This document shows, in pieces, positions 8,414-18,609 of a DNA stretch of 42,903 nt. Position numbers and translations under genes: made by a program. Each line of letters opens with the position of its first letter. Positions within the stretch are counted from its first letter, which is position 1. The stretch is taken from assembly GCF_000308555.1 (NCBI RefSeq), contig NZ_BAFY01000072.1, forward strand, positions 1 through 42,903, read 5' to 3'. Under the pieces are notes generated by a model, which saw only the letters and a list, made by a program, of their open reading frames with translations, was not told where the DNA came from and searched no databases. This DNA is from Nocardia cyriacigeorgica NBRC 100375. Lineage in GTDB: Bacteria; Actinomycetota; Actinomycetes; Mycobacteriales; Mycobacteriaceae.

Positions 8414-8777
8414 CCGTGCGTCACGGGATCCTGCCTTGGCAATCGATTTTGCCGCGATGAGTAGAGCGGTGACCAGCGATCCCGTAGGCGCGTCGATCCC
8501 GGTCGGGCAGTGGCTTCGATGCGGTCGACGCGCTCCGCGAGCCGTGATTCCGATATCTTCCGTGCCTCGTCGGCCCGGCCTGGCGGAGTGGGAAGACGGT
8601 AGCCCGTGCCGCGGTGAGTGGCTGCGCTACGCGGCGCAGCAGCAATATTCCCAGGCCTGAGAAGCCCGCGTATGGGTGGTTGAGTAGGGGCTCGCACACG
8701 AACCCTGTCGGTGAGCGAACCAGGGCGCGAGCTGCGCCGACCTACGTATCCGTGTCATCGACGACGACGTGTTCCTG
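8414..8777. other. Intergenic stretch with no recognised gene
   Basis: About 360 bases between the acetyltransferase start and tRNA-Leu. The only structure noted is a 7-bp inverted repeat GCTGCGC/GCGCAGC (8621-8640). As it lies downstream of the minus-strand tRNA it may help end tRNA transcription, but it has no U-tract. Frames open here read as Arg-rich, low-quality protein on both strands and were not accepted. Confidence 0.5.
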
Positions 8778-8862
8778 TGGTGCGCGAGGGGGGACTTGAA
8801 CCCCCACGTCCGTGGACACCAGAACCTAAATCTGGCGCGTCTGCCAATTTCGCCACTCGCGC
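8778..8862 (-). tRNA. tRNA-Leu (anticodon UAG)
   Basis: On the minus strand a full class II tRNA can be folded: a 7-bp acceptor stem GCGCGAG/CTCGCGC, D-loop with GGC, anticodon arm CCAGA-tttaggt-TCTGG giving anticodon UAG, a long variable arm as expected for Leu, T-arm GGGGG-TTCAAGT-CCCCC, discriminator A, and an encoded CCA (8778-8780). It reads CUA/CUN leucine codons. Confidence 0.96.
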
Positions 8863-8975
8863 TGATGGTACGACCGTGCAAACTCTACCGGTCCCGGGGC
8901 GGATCGCGAAGCGTTGGATGGGTGTGGCGTACTCGTGAGTAACCCGACCAGCGATTATAACGATTAGGTAACGGG

Positions 8976-8998
8976 CAATATGAGGGGGACTCATGTTT
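8976..8998 (+). promoter_or_regulatory. fas operator-like inverted repeat, site 1
   Basis: The arms CAATATGA and TCATGTTT are separated by 7 bases. The right arm is identical to that of site 2; the left arm matches the perfect complement at 6 of 8 positions. It starts 15 bases after TATAAC (8956-8961), a good -10 candidate, so binding here would overlap initial transcription. Confidence 0.6.
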
Positions 8999-9032
8999 CG
9001 TCAAGGCAAACAGCGGAGGGACCTGCGGGTTC

Positions 9033-9055
9033 AAACATGAGGATGAGTCATGTTT
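9033..9055 (+). promoter_or_regulatory. fas operator-like inverted repeat, site 2 (perfect 8-bp arms)
   Basis: AAACATGA and TCATGTTT are perfect inverted arms separated by 7 bases (ggatgag), the geometry expected for a TetR-type dimer site. Mycobacterial fas-acpS is controlled by the TetR-family activator FasR through inverted repeats in this same promoter region, so a FasR-like protein is the leading candidate ligand. Confidence 0.7.
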
Positions 9056-9114
9056 CTGAAAGTTCTGGTACTTCCGTACAGGAATACTGAACGGTAGCCG
9101 AGTGGCCGCGGAGC

Positions 9115-9138
9115 AAACGTGAGGGTTCCCTCATGATT
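9115..9138 (+). promoter_or_regulatory. fas operator-like inverted repeat, site 3
   Basis: AAACGTGA and TCATGATT flank an 8-base spacer; the centre forms a further exact dyad TGAGGG-TT-CCCTCA (9120-9133). It lies about 107 bases before the chosen fas start. It shares the TGAGG...TCATG core with sites 1 and 2. Confidence 0.6.
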
Positions 9139-9244
9139 TTGTGCGATCCTCGCCATATCAGGGCCTGTTGGGTGAGGAGTGCGCGCACGAGGACGTGCGG
9201 CATCCCCGGACGGCACGTCGCCACGAGAAGGAAGTCGAAGCGTC

Positions 9245-12200
9245 TTGACGATCAACGAGAGCACCACGGCCGGAACCGGATTTCGCGCACACACGGGTAG
9301 GGGCGAAGCCGACGGAACGCGATCGCCCTTGCTGGATCGTCTGCTGAACGGGGCGCCCTACGCGCTGGCGTTCGGCGGTCAGGGGGCCCAGTGGCTGGGC
9401 GAGCTCGAGGAGATCGGCCGCGACGCGGCACTGGAGCCGGAGCTCACCGCGCTGGTGAACGAGGCCGCGGCGCTGCTCGAGCCCGTTGCCGCGCAGTTGC
9501 TGGTGGTACGGCCGATGGGCTTCGACCCGATCGGCTGGATGCTGGAAGACGAGCTGGTCGACGCCGATCAGGGCGAGACCTCCGCTGCTCCCTCCGAGCG
9601 CGTGCTGCGCTCGGCGACGGTGTCGATGCCCGGTGTGATGCTGAGCCAGCTGGCCGCGCTGCGCGCGCTGCGGTTGCAGGGCCTCGACCCGGCCGAGCAC
9701 GCGCCGGTCGCGATCGTCGGGCATTCGCAGGGCAGGCTGGCGGCCTCGGCGGTGGAAGCCGGCGGCGCCCGTGACGCCGAACTGCTGGCCATCGCCCAAT
9801 TGATCGGCGCCGCGGCGGGTCTGGTGGCCCGCCGGCGCGGACTGATGCCGGTGGGACAGCGGTCGCCGATGGTCGCGGTATCCAATGTCGATCCCGATGA
9901 GCTGCGCGCGGTCGTGGCCGAGGTGTCCGAGGGCGTCGATCCCGCGGCCGCCGCGGTGGTCTCGATCCGCAACGGCCGCAGGCGCGCGGTGCTGTCGGGC
10001 ACGCCCGCGCAGCTGGAGCGGGTGCGGTTGCGGTGCGAGCAGATCCACGCTGAGCAGACCCGTGAGCGCGAAGCGAAGGTGCGTGGCGGTGCGGTGTTCG
10101 CGCCGGTCTTCGAGGACGTCGACGTCGACGTCGCGTTCCACCACCCGGCGCTGGCCGACACCGTCGACCTGGTCGCCGGCTGGGCGGGTCAGTGCGGCCT
10201 CGACACCGAGCTGGCGGGCTCGCTGGCCAAGGAGATCCTGGTCGACCCGATCGACTGGGTGGCGACGGTGGACTCCGTGGTGGCCGGTGGCGCGGAATGG
10301 ATTCTGGATCTCGGCCCCGGCGATCTGCTGTCCCGGGTGACCGGTGGTTCGTTGAAGGGCACCGGCGTCGGCATCGTCGCGGTCGCGACCCGCGCCGGGC
10401 AGCGCAGCCTGCTGACTCCGGGTGCGGCGCCCGAGGTGGCCCAGCCGTGGTCGGCATACGCGCCGAAGCCGGTGCGGCTGCCCAACGGCCGGATCGTGGT
10501 CGAGACCGCGTTCACCCGGCTGACCGGCCGTTCGCCGATCCTGCTCGCGGGCATGACCCCGACCACGGTGGACGCCAAGATCGTCGCCGCCGCGGCCAAT
10601 GCCGGTCACTGGGCCGAGCTGGCCGGTGGTGGTCAGGTCACCGAGCAGATCTTCACCGATCGCGTCGCGGAACTGAAGACGCTGCTGCATCCGGGCCGCT
10701 CGGTGCAGTTCAACTCGCTGTTCCTGGATCCGTACCTGTGGAAGTTGCAGCTGGGCGGAAAGCGGTTGGTGCAGAAGGCTCGCGCGGCGGGCGCTCCGTT
10801 CGACGGTGTCGTCGTCACCGCCGGTATTCCGGAGCTCGGGGAAGCCGTCGCGCTGGTCGAGGAACTGACCGAGGCCGGGATCACCCATGTGGCGTTCAAG
10901 CCGGGCACCGTCGCGCAGATCCGCGCGGTGCTGCGGATCGCCGACGAGATCCCCGGCTACCCGGTGATCATGCACATCGAGGGCGGCCGCGCCGGCGGGC
11001 ACCACTCCTGGGAAGACCTGGACGATCTGCTGCTCGAGACCTACGCCGAGTTGCGCGCCCGGGACAACGTGGTGGTCTGCGTCGGCGGTGGTATCGGCAC
11101 CCCGGAGCGGGCCACCGAATACCTCACCGGCGCCTGGTCGCAGCCGCACGGCTACCCGGTGATGCCGCTGGACGGCGTGCTCGTCGGCACCGCTGCCATG
11201 GCGACCCTGGAGGCCACCACGGCTCCCGAGGTCAAGCAGATGCTCGTCGACACTCCCGGAACCCCGGACTGGGTGGGTGCGGGCACCGCCAGCGGTGGCA
11301 TGGCCTCGGGCCGCAGCCAGCTCGGCGCCGACATCCACGAGATCGACAACGCCGCCTCGCGCACCGGCCGCCTGCTCGACGAGGTCGCCGGTGACGCCGA
11401 CGCCGTGGCGGAGCGCCGCGCGGAGATCATCGCCGCGCTCGACGCCACCGCCAAGCCGTACTTCGGCGACCTGGCCACCATGACCTACATCGAATGGCTG
11501 GAGCGCTACGTCGAACTCGCCGTCGGCCTGGACCGGCGCAAGGACTTCGACTGCGGCAGCGACCTCGGCGACGCGATCCTGGAGGCCACCCGTTCGGTGT
11601 GGCTGGACATCACCTGGCGCGACCGGTTCGCGGAGATGGTGCGCCGCACCGAATCCCGGCTCAACCCCGCCGACCGCGGCGAGATCCCGACGCTGTTCAC
11701 CGACGAGGATCTCGAGCGTCCGGTCGCGGCGCTGTGCGAGCTGCGCAAGCAGTACCCGGCCGTCGCCGAGACCCTGCTGCACCCGGCCGACCTGCCGTTC
11801 TTCATCTCGCTGTGCAAGACCCCCGGCAAGCCGGTGAACTTCGTGCCCGTCGTCGACGCCGATGTGCGGCGCTGGTGGCGGTCGGACTCGCTGTGGCAGG
11901 CCCACGATCCGCGGTACTCGGCCGATCAGGTGTGCATCATTCCCGGCACGGTGGCCGTCGCGGGTATCACCCGGGTCGACGAGCCGGTGGGCGAGCTGCT
12001 CGACCGCTTCGAACAGGACACCGCGTACTCGCTGGTGCGGGCCGGTGTCGTCCCGGCCCCGGTGGACGCGCGCCGCACGGCCTCGGTGACCTCGGGTCCG
12101 ATCGATGTGGTGCTGGCCGCCCCCGACGTCGAGTGGTCCGGGCGCACGACCGTGAACCCGGTGCACCGGCTCGGCGATCTGGCCGCGTGGACCGTCGACG

Positions 12201-15200
12201 GTCAAGGCGCTGTGCACCCGCCGACCGGCGCGACGCTGGTCGAAACCACCGGTCCGGTGGCCGAGAACAGCTATGTCGAGCTCACCGTCCCGCTCTACGC
12301 GGGCAATGTGGTGCGCATCCGGATCACCGTGCCGGTCTCGGTGTACAACGGCGGCGCGCCGGTCGTCACCGCCGACGACGCCGACGCCGCCATGTCCGCG
12401 CTGCTCGCGGTCGCTGCGGGCCAGGCGCTGCCCGAGGTGAAGGGCCGCGTCGCGCACGTCAACTTGGCCTGGACCCCCGATCTCATCGCCGATCACGCCG
12501 GCGTCACCGGCTCCGGTCTGCCTGCCGACCTCAGCACGCTCGGCCGCACCGTGCCCGACGTCCTGGTCGGCGCCTGCTGGCCCGCGGTCTTCGCGGTGCT
12601 CGGCGCCACCCGCACCGACGCCGCCGAATCGGTGATCGAGGGCATGCTCGACCTGGTGCACCTCGATCACCGGATCGAGCTGCTGCGCGAACTGCCCGGT
12701 GACACCAGCATTCTGGTGGTGCGCGCGGAATCGACCTCGGTGCTCGACACCGATATGGGCCGTGTCGTCGAGGTGCGGGTCACCGTCGGCGAGATGCGCG
12801 ATCAGGGCTTGGACGTGGTTCCGCTGGCCGAGCTCACCGAGCGGTTCGCCATCCGCGGCCGCAACGGCTCCGGCGAGCTGTCGGATCCGCCGCGCGCGGC
12901 GGGCACGCTGTCCGAGCAGGCCACCGACACCCCGCGGCGTCGCCGCCGTGACGTCACCATTGTCGCGCCGCGCACCATGGCCGCGTTCGCCGCCGTCTCC
13001 GGTGATCACAACCCCATCCACACCAGCGAGGCCGCCGCCAAGCTGGCCGGACTCGGTAGCCCGATCGTGCACGGCATGTGGCTGTCGGCCGCGGCCCAGC
13101 ACGCGGTGTCGGCGGTCGATCCGCAGAGTTCGGTCCCTGCCCGCACGCTGACCGCCTGGACCACCCGGTTCCTCGGCATGGTTCGCCCCGGCGCCGAGAT
13201 CGACGTGCGCGTCGAGCGGGTCGCGGTGGACCAGGGCAGCGAGATCGTCGAGGTGTCCTGCCGCACCGGCGGCGACCTGGTGATGACGGCGACCGGCCGC
13301 ACCGCCGCCCCCAAGACCGTCTACGCCTTCCCCGGCCAGGGCATCCAGCGCAAGGGCATGGGCCTGGACGCGCGCTCGCGGTCCAAGGCCGCCAAGGAGA
13401 TCTGGGATCGCGCCGACAAGCACACCCGGGCGGCACTGGGCTTCTCCATCCTCGCCGTGGTCCGGGACAACCCGACCTACCTGAAGGCGCGCGGCGTCGA
13501 GCACCGGCACCCGGACGGCGTGCTGCACCTGACCCAGTTCACCCAGGTCGCGATGGCCACCCTCGGTGTGGCGCAGGTGGCCGAGCTGCGCGAGGCCGGC
13601 GCGTTCGTGGAAGGCGCCTACCTGGCCGGGCATTCGGTCGGTGAGTACAACGCGCTCGCCGCGGTGGCCGGAGTGCTGCCGCTGGAGGCGGTTCTCGAGG
13701 TGGTGTTCCAGCGCGGATCGGCCATGCACGAGCTGGTGCCGCGGGATGCCAAGGGCCGCAGTAACTACCGGATGGCCGCGATCCGGCCCTCGCAGTTCGG
13801 GCTGCCGGACGACGAGGTCATCGGATTCGTCTCGGGCCTGTCCGAGCAGACCGGTGAGTTCCTCGAGGTCGTCAACCTGAACCTGCGTGGCTCGCAGTAC
13901 GCGATCGCGGGCACGGTGGCAGGCCTGGAACACCTGGAAGCCGAGATCGACCGTCGCCGCGCCGAATTCGGCGGCAAGCGCGCGTTCATCCTGGTGCCGG
14001 GCATCGATGTGCCGTTCCACTCCACGGTGCTGCGCGAGGGCGTGCCCGAGTTCCGGCACAAGCTCGAACAGCTGCTGCCGGCGAACCTGCATCCGGAGGT
14101 GCTGGTCGGGCGCTACATCCCGAACCTGGTGCCCAAGCCGTTCTCGCTGGAGCGTGAATTCATCGCCGAGATCGCCGATCTGGTGCCCTCGGAGCCGCTG
14201 GCCGCGGTGCTGGCCGACTTCGACTCCTGGTCGCAGCGGCCCACCGAACTGTGCCGCGTGGTGTTGATCGAGCTGCTGGCCTGGCAGTTCGCCAGCCCGG
14301 TGCGCTGGATCGAGACCCAGGACCTGCTGTTCACCGATACCGCGCACGGCGGGCTCGGGGTGGAGCGGTTCGTCGAGATCGGTCTCGGCGCGACGCCGAC
14401 GGTGGCGAACCTGGCGAGCCAGACCCTGAAGCTGCCCGCCTTCGGCACCACCACCGTCGAGGTGCTCAATATCGAGCGCGAGGCCGGCATCGTCTACGCC
14501 ACCGACACCGACCCGGCGCCGGTCGACGAGCCGGAAGAAGCTCCGGCCGAAACCGCTGCCGCCGCACCGGCTCCCGCCGCTGCGCCCGCCCCGGCTGCCG
14601 CACCGGCCGCCTCGGGCGGACCACGCCCGGACGACATCGCCTTCACCGCCGCCGACGCCACCCGCGTGCTCATCGCGCTGTGGACCAAGCTGCGCATCGA
14701 CCAGATCGGCCCGGTCGACACCATCGAAGGACTGTGCGACGGCGTCTCCTCGCGCCGTAACCAGCTGCTGGTCGACCTCGGCGCGGAACTGTCGCTCGGC
14801 GCCATCGACGGTGCCGCCGACGCCGATATGGGCGCGCTGTCGGCCACCGTCGACCGGCTCGCCCGCACCTACAAGCCGTTCGGCTCGGTGCTCTCGGACG
14901 CCATCGGCGATCACCTGCGCAAGGTGTTCGGTCCGTCCGGCAAGCGGCCCGCGGCGATCGCCGAGCGGGTCAAGAAGGTGTGGGAACTCGGTGACGGCTG
15001 GGCCAGCCACGTCACCGCCGAGGTCTCGCTGGGCACCCGCGAGGGCACCAGCGTGCGCGGCGGTGATCTGGGCGGGCTCGTCTCCGGCGCCCTGTCGGAC
15101 GCCGCCTCGGTCGATGCCGCCATCGACGCCGCCGTGCAGGCCGTGGCCGCGCGCCGCGGCATCTCGGTAGCGCTGCCCGCTACCGGCGGTGGCGGCGGCG

Positions 15201-18200
15201 CGACGGTGGATGCCGCCGCGCTCGGCGAGTTCACCGAGCAGATCACCGGCCGCGACGGTGTGCTGGCCTCGGCCGCGCGCCTGGTGCTCGAGCAGCTCGG
15301 CCTCAGCGAGGAGGTCTCAGCGCCGGAGGCCACCGAAGACGGACTGGTCGACCTGGTCTCGGCCGAACTGGGTTCGGATTGGCCGCGTCTGGTGGCCCCC
15401 GCCTTCGATGCCCGCAAGGCGGTGCTGATCGACGACCGCTGGGCCACCGCGCGCGAGGATCTGGCCCGGCTGTGGCTGGCCGACGACTCCGAGACCGCCG
15501 AGCAGCCGGTGGACGGTTTCACCGGTGCCGGTGAAGCCGTTGCCGCCCAGGCGAAGTGGTGGCGCCAGCGCGCCATGCACGAGGCGCGGTCGGTGCTGGC
15601 CGGCCACTACGAGCGCATCGCCACGGCCGCGCTGAGCACCGAGGAACCGGGCCTGTGGTCGGCCGACGTCGCTGTGGTCACCGGAGCGAGCAAGGGCTCC
15701 ATCGCGGCGGCGGTCACCGGGCGCCTGCTCGGCGGCGGTGCGACGGTCGTGGTCACCACGTCCGGCCTGGACGACAACCGGCTCGGCTTCTACCGCGAGC
15801 TCTACCGTGCCAACGCCCGCAACGGTGCCGCCCTGTGGGTGGTGCCCGCGAATATGGCCTCCTACACCGATATCGACGCGCTGATCGAGTGGGTCGGCAC
15901 CGAACAGGTGCAGACCGCGGGTGGCGCCAAGATCAAGGTGAAGGACGCGCTGACTCCGACGCTGCTGTTCCCGTTCGCCGCACCGCGCGTCGCGGGCGAC
16001 CTCTCCGACGCCGGCGCCCGCGCCGAAATGGAGATGCGGGTGCTGCTGTGGTCGGTGGAGCGGCTGATCGGCGGGCTGTCCAAGCTGGGCGCCGACCACG
16101 ATGTGGACGCGAAACTGCATGTGGTGCTTCCGGGTTCGCCCAACCGCGGCCTGTTCGGCGGCGACGGCGCCTACGGCGAGGCCAAGGCCGCGCTGGACGC
16201 CGTGGTCGCCAAGTGGCGGGCGGAGAAGTCGTGGTCGAGCCGGGTCACCCTGGTGCACGCGCTGATCGGCTGGGTCCGCGGTACCGGCCTGATGGGCCAC
16301 AACGACCCGATGGTCGAAGCGGTCGAGAAGGCCGGCGTGCAGACCTGGTCCACCGCTGAGATGGCCGATGAGCTGCTCAAATGGGCCACCGCACGGGCCC
16401 GCGCGGTGACCCTGACCGGGCCACAGCAGATCGACCTGACCGGTGGTCTCGCCGGTGCCAAGCTCGATCTGCCCGCGCTGGCCAAGCAGGCCATGGAAGC
16501 CGAGCAGGCCGTCGCGGGCGACGCCGAAGCCGAACAGGCGCAGCTGATCCCCGCGCTGCCGGCTCCGCCGACGCTGACCTCCGCGCTTCCGGTGCCCGAA
16601 TGGGGCCAGGTGAGCGCCGATCTCACCGATATGGTCGTGATCGTCGGCGCCGGTGAGCTCGGACCCTACGGTTCCGCGCGCACCCGCTTCGAGATGGAGG
16701 TCTCCGACGAACTGTCGGCGGCGGGCGTGCTCGAGCTTGCCTGGACCACCGGCATGGTGACCTGGGAGAACGAGCCCAAGCCCGGCTGGTACGACACCGA
16801 AACCGGTGACTACGTGCCCGAATCCGAGCTGGCCGAGAAGTACCACGACGCCGTGGTCGAGCGTTGCGGCATCCGCCGCTACGAAGACGACGGCGCCATG
16901 ATCGACAACACCAGCCCGCTGATGACCTCGGTGTTCCTCGATCAGGACCTGTCGTTCACCGTCGGCAGCGAGGCCGAGGCCCGCGCCTTCCACGCCGCCG
17001 ACCCCGAGCACACGGTGATCACTCCGGTCGCCGAGTCCGGGGACTGGACCGTGACCCGTAAGGCGGGCACCGAGATCCGGGTGCCGCGCAAGGCGAAGCT
17101 CTCGCGCACCGTCGGCGGCCAGATCCCCACCGGCTGGGATCCGACCGTGTGGGGCATCTCCGCCGATATGGCGGCGTCGGTGGACCGGGTGGCGCTGTGG
17201 AACATCGCCTGCACCGTCGATGCGTTCGTCGGCTCCGGGTTCAGTCCGGCCGAGCTGATGAGCTGGGTGCACCCGAGCCTGGTGGCCAACACCCAGGGCA
17301 CCGGCATGGGCGGTATGTCCTCGATGCGCTCGCTCTACGTCGACAACCTGCTCGGCGAGCCGCGCCCGAACGACATCCTGCAGGAAGCGCTGCCGAATGT
17401 GGCGCTGGCGCATGTGGTGCAGTCCTACGTCGGCAGCTACGGCGCGATGGTGCACCCGGTGGCGGCATGCGCGACCGCGGCGGTGTCGGTGGAGGAAGGC
17501 GTCGACAAGATCAAGCTCGGCAAGGCCGAGGTGGTCGTGGCCGGCGGCTTCGACGATCTGGGCATCGAGGGCATCGTCGGCTTCGGTGACATGTCGGCCA
17601 CCGCGGATTCGGCGGCCATGAGCGCCAAGGGCATCAGCGACCGCTACTTCTCCCGCGCCAACGACCGCCGTCGCGGCGGATTCGTCGAATCGCAGGGTGG
17701 TGGCACGGTGCTGCTGGCCCGCGGCGATATCGCGGTCGAGCTCGGCCTGCCGGTGCTCGGCGTGGTGGCCTACGCGCAGTCCTTCGCCGACGGCGTGCAC
17801 ACCTCCATCCCGGCGCCGGGACTCGGTGCGCTGGGTGCGGGCCGAGGCGGACGGGAATCCCGGTTCGCCGCCGAACTGCGCAAGCTCGGCGTCGGCGCGG
17901 ACGACATCGCGGTGATCTCCAAGCACGACACCTCCACCGCGGCCAACGACCCGAACGAATCGGAACTGCACGAACGCCTCGCCGAGGCGATCGGCCGCTC
18001 CGACGGCGCGCCGCTGTTCGTCATCTCGCAGAAGAGCCTGACCGGGCACGCCAAGGGCGGTGCGGCCGCGTTCCAGCTGATCGGCCTGTGCCAGGTGCTC
18101 GAACACGGTGTGGTGCCGCCGAACCGGAGCCTGGACTGCGTCGACGAGAAGATGCGCGAATACCCACACCTGGTGTGGGTGCGTGAGGCGCTGCGCTTCG

Positions 18201-18598
18201 GCGATCGGTTCCCGCTCAAGGCGGGTCTGGTGACCTCGCTCGGGTTCGGGCATGTGTCCGGCCTGCTCGCGGTGGTGCATCCGCAGGCGTTCATCCAGGC
18301 GATCGACCCCGACAAGCGCGAGGACTACCAGCGCCGGGCGCAGCAGCGTCAGCTCGCCGGACGTCAGCGTTTCGTGGAGGCGATGTGCGGCGGCGCCCCG
18401 CTCTACGAGCGGCCGGCCGACCGTCGGCTCGGCGGCGACGGCACGCCTGCGGCGCAGGTGCGCGGGCTCGAGGCGGGCGTGCTGCTCTCGGGTGCGGCCA
18501 GGCTCGGCGCGGACGGTGTGTACCGGATCGGTGGACGTGGTTGTGAGACCGGGCAACTCGTCGACGGTTCCGGCACCGCAGAGCGCACCACACCGTAG
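9245..18598 (+). CDS. fas: Type I fatty acid synthase, single multifunctional polypeptide
   Basis: A 3117-residue synthase (M. tuberculosis Fas is about 3070) that makes C16-C26 acyl-CoAs in the cytosol, the precursors of phospholipids and of the mycolic-acid alpha branch. Domains in order: acetyltransferase (GHSQG, Ser161), FMN enoyl reductase (about 430-800, with EGGRAGGHHSW near 576), dehydratase (hot-dog motif GDHNPIH, 1253-1259), malonyl/palmitoyl transferase (GHSVGE, Ser1464), an Ala/Pro linker (1758-1795), ACP (probable phosphopantetheine Ser1835 in GVSSRRNQ), ketoreductase (TGASKG at 2146), ketosynthase (Cys2742; His2894; His2935/Lys2937). The TTG at 9245 was chosen because the protein then starts MTINES as in relatives and AGAAGGAAG lies about 10 bases upstream; a GTG at 9179 would add 22 Arg-rich residues. 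acpS follows 11 bases after the stop. Confidence 0.98.
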   Translation: MTINESTTAGTGFRAHTGRGEADGTRSPLLDRLLNGAPYALAFGGQGAQWLGELEEIGRDAALEPELTALVNEAAALLEPVAAQLLVVRPMGFDPIGWMLEDELVDADQGETSAAPSERVLRSATVSMPGVMLSQLAALRALRLQGLDPAEHAPVAIVGHSQGRLAASAVEAGGARDAELLAIAQLIGAAAGLVARRRGLMPVGQRSPMVAVSNVDPDELRAVVAEVSEGVDPAAAAVVSIRNGRRRAVLSGTPAQLERVRLRCEQIHAEQTREREAKVRGGAVFAPVFEDVDVDVAFHHPALADTVDLVAGWAGQCGLDTELAGSLAKEILVDPIDWVATVDSVVAGGAEWILDLGPGDLLSRVTGGSLKGTGVGIVAVATRAGQRSLLTPGAAPEVAQPWSAYAPKPVRLPNGRIVVETAFTRLTGRSPILLAGMTPTTVDAKIVAAAANAGHWAELAGGGQVTEQIFTDRVAELKTLLHPGRSVQFNSLFLDPYLWKLQLGGKRLVQKARAAGAPFDGVVVTAGIPELGEAVALVEELTEAGITHVAFKPGTVAQIRAVLRIADEIPGYPVIMHIEGGRAGGHHSWEDLDDLLLETYAELRARDNVVVCVGGGIGTPERATEYLTGAWSQPHGYPVMPLDGVLVGTAAMATLEATTAPEVKQMLVDTPGTPDWVGAGTASGGMASGRSQLGADIHEIDNAASRTGRLLDEVAGDADAVAERRAEIIAALDATAKPYFGDLATMTYIEWLERYVELAVGLDRRKDFDCGSDLGDAILEATRSVWLDITWRDRFAEMVRRTESRLNPADRGEIPTLFTDEDLERPVAALCELRKQYPAVAETLLHPADLPFFISLCKTPGKPVNFVPVVDADVRRWWRSDSLWQAHDPRYSADQVCIIPGTVAVAGITRVDEPVGELLDRFEQDTAYSLVRAGVVPAPVDARRTASVTSGPIDVVLAAPDVEWSGRTTVNPVHRLGDLAAWTVDGQGAVHPPTGATLVETTGPVAENSYVELTVPLYAGNVVRIRITVPVSVYNGGAPVVTADDADAAMSALLAVAAGQALPEVKGRVAHVNLAWTPDLIADHAGVTGSGLPADLSTLGRTVPDVLVGACWPAVFAVLGATRTDAAESVIEGMLDLVHLDHRIELLRELPGDTSILVVRAESTSVLDTDMGRVVEVRVTVGEMRDQGLDVVPLAELTERFAIRGRNGSGELSDPPRAAGTLSEQATDTPRRRRRDVTIVAPRTMAAFAAVSGDHNPIHTSEAAAKLAGLGSPIVHGMWLSAAAQHAVSAVDPQSSVPARTLTAWTTRFLGMVRPGAEIDVRVERVAVDQGSEIVEVSCRTGGDLVMTATGRTAAPKTVYAFPGQGIQRKGMGLDARSRSKAAKEIWDRADKHTRAALGFSILAVVRDNPTYLKARGVEHRHPDGVLHLTQFTQVAMATLGVAQVAELREAGAFVEGAYLAGHSVGEYNALAAVAGVLPLEAVLEVVFQRGSAMHELVPRDAKGRSNYRMAAIRPSQFGLPDDEVIGFVSGLSEQTGEFLEVVNLNLRGSQYAIAGTVAGLEHLEAEIDRRRAEFGGKRAFILVPGIDVPFHSTVLREGVPEFRHKLEQLLPANLHPEVLVGRYIPNLVPKPFSLEREFIAEIADLVPSEPLAAVLADFDSWSQRPTELCRVVLIELLAWQFASPVRWIETQDLLFTDTAHGGLGVERFVEIGLGATPTVANLASQTLKLPAFGTTTVEVLNIEREAGIVYATDTDPAPVDEPEEAPAETAAAAPAPAAAPAPAAAPAASGGPRPDDIAFTAADATRVLIALWTKLRIDQIGPVDTIEGLCDGVSSRRNQLLVDLGAELSLGAIDGAADADMGALSATVDRLARTYKPFGSVLSDAIGDHLRKVFGPSGKRPAAIAERVKKVWELGDGWASHVTAEVSLGTREGTSVRGGDLGGLVSGALSDAASVDAAIDAAVQAVAARRGISVALPATGGGGGATVDAAALGEFTEQITGRDGVLASAARLVLEQLGLSEEVSAPEATEDGLVDLVSAELGSDWPRLVAPAFDARKAVLIDDRWATAREDLARLWLADDSETAEQPVDGFTGAGEAVAAQAKWWRQRAMHEARSVLAGHYERIATAALSTEEPGLWSADVAVVTGASKGSIAAAVTGRLLGGGATVVVTTSGLDDNRLGFYRELYRANARNGAALWVVPANMASYTDIDALIEWVGTEQVQTAGGAKIKVKDALTPTLLFPFAAPRVAGDLSDAGARAEMEMRVLLWSVERLIGGLSKLGADHDVDAKLHVVLPGSPNRGLFGGDGAYGEAKAALDAVVAKWRAEKSWSSRVTLVHALIGWVRGTGLMGHNDPMVEAVEKAGVQTWSTAEMADELLKWATARARAVTLTGPQQIDLTGGLAGAKLDLPALAKQAMEAEQAVAGDAEAEQAQLIPALPAPPTLTSALPVPEWGQVSADLTDMVVIVGAGELGPYGSARTRFEMEVSDELSAAGVLELAWTTGMVTWENEPKPGWYDTETGDYVPESELAEKYHDAVVERCGIRRYEDDGAMIDNTSPLMTSVFLDQDLSFTVGSEAEARAFHAADPEHTVITPVAESGDWTVTRKAGTEIRVPRKAKLSRTVGGQIPTGWDPTVWGISADMAASVDRVALWNIACTVDAFVGSGFSPAELMSWVHPSLVANTQGTGMGGMSSMRSLYVDNLLGEPRPNDILQEALPNVALAHVVQSYVGSYGAMVHPVAACATAAVSVEEGVDKIKLGKAEVVVAGGFDDLGIEGIVGFGDMSATADSAAMSAKGISDRYFSRANDRRRGGFVESQGGGTVLLARGDIAVELGLPVLGVVAYAQSFADGVHTSIPAPGLGALGAGRGGRESRFAAELRKLGVGADDIAVISKHDTSTAANDPNESELHERLAEAIGRSDGAPLFVISQKSLTGHAKGGAAAFQLIGLCQVLEHGVVPPNRSLDCVDEKMREYPHLVWVREALRFGDRFPLKAGLVTSLGFGHVSGLLAVVHPQAFIQAIDPDKREDYQRRAQQRQLAGRQRFVEAMCGGAPLYERPADRRLGGDGTPAAQVRGLEAGVLLSGAARLGADGVYRIGGRGCETGQLVDGSGTAERTTP

Positions 18599-18609
18599 GC
18601 TGCGCCACT

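Noticed and set aside
8349..8660. Small plus-strand frame between the acetyltransferase and tRNA-Leu
   Set aside because: It overlaps the acetyltransferase start antisense, has no ribosome binding site and reads as random high-GC protein.
9179..9244. Upstream GTG start for fas adding 22 residues
   Set aside because: The added residues are Arg-rich and unlike Fas N-termini; the TTG at 9245 has the ribosome binding site and the expected MTINES-type start.
14520..14640. Ala/Pro-rich repeat in fas as a DNA repeat element
   Set aside because: It encodes the normal flexible linker before the ACP domain.
9158..15010. A 1950-codon open frame antisense to fas on the minus strand
   Set aside because: It is the shadow of strongly GC3-biased coding sequence. 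The translation is His/Arg/Gly/Asp-rich with no domain or motif, and the plus-strand Fas explains every base.
15317..18556. A 1079-codon antisense frame over the 3' part of fas
   Set aside because: Same GC-bias artefact; composition His/Arg/Gly-rich, no start signal, no motif.
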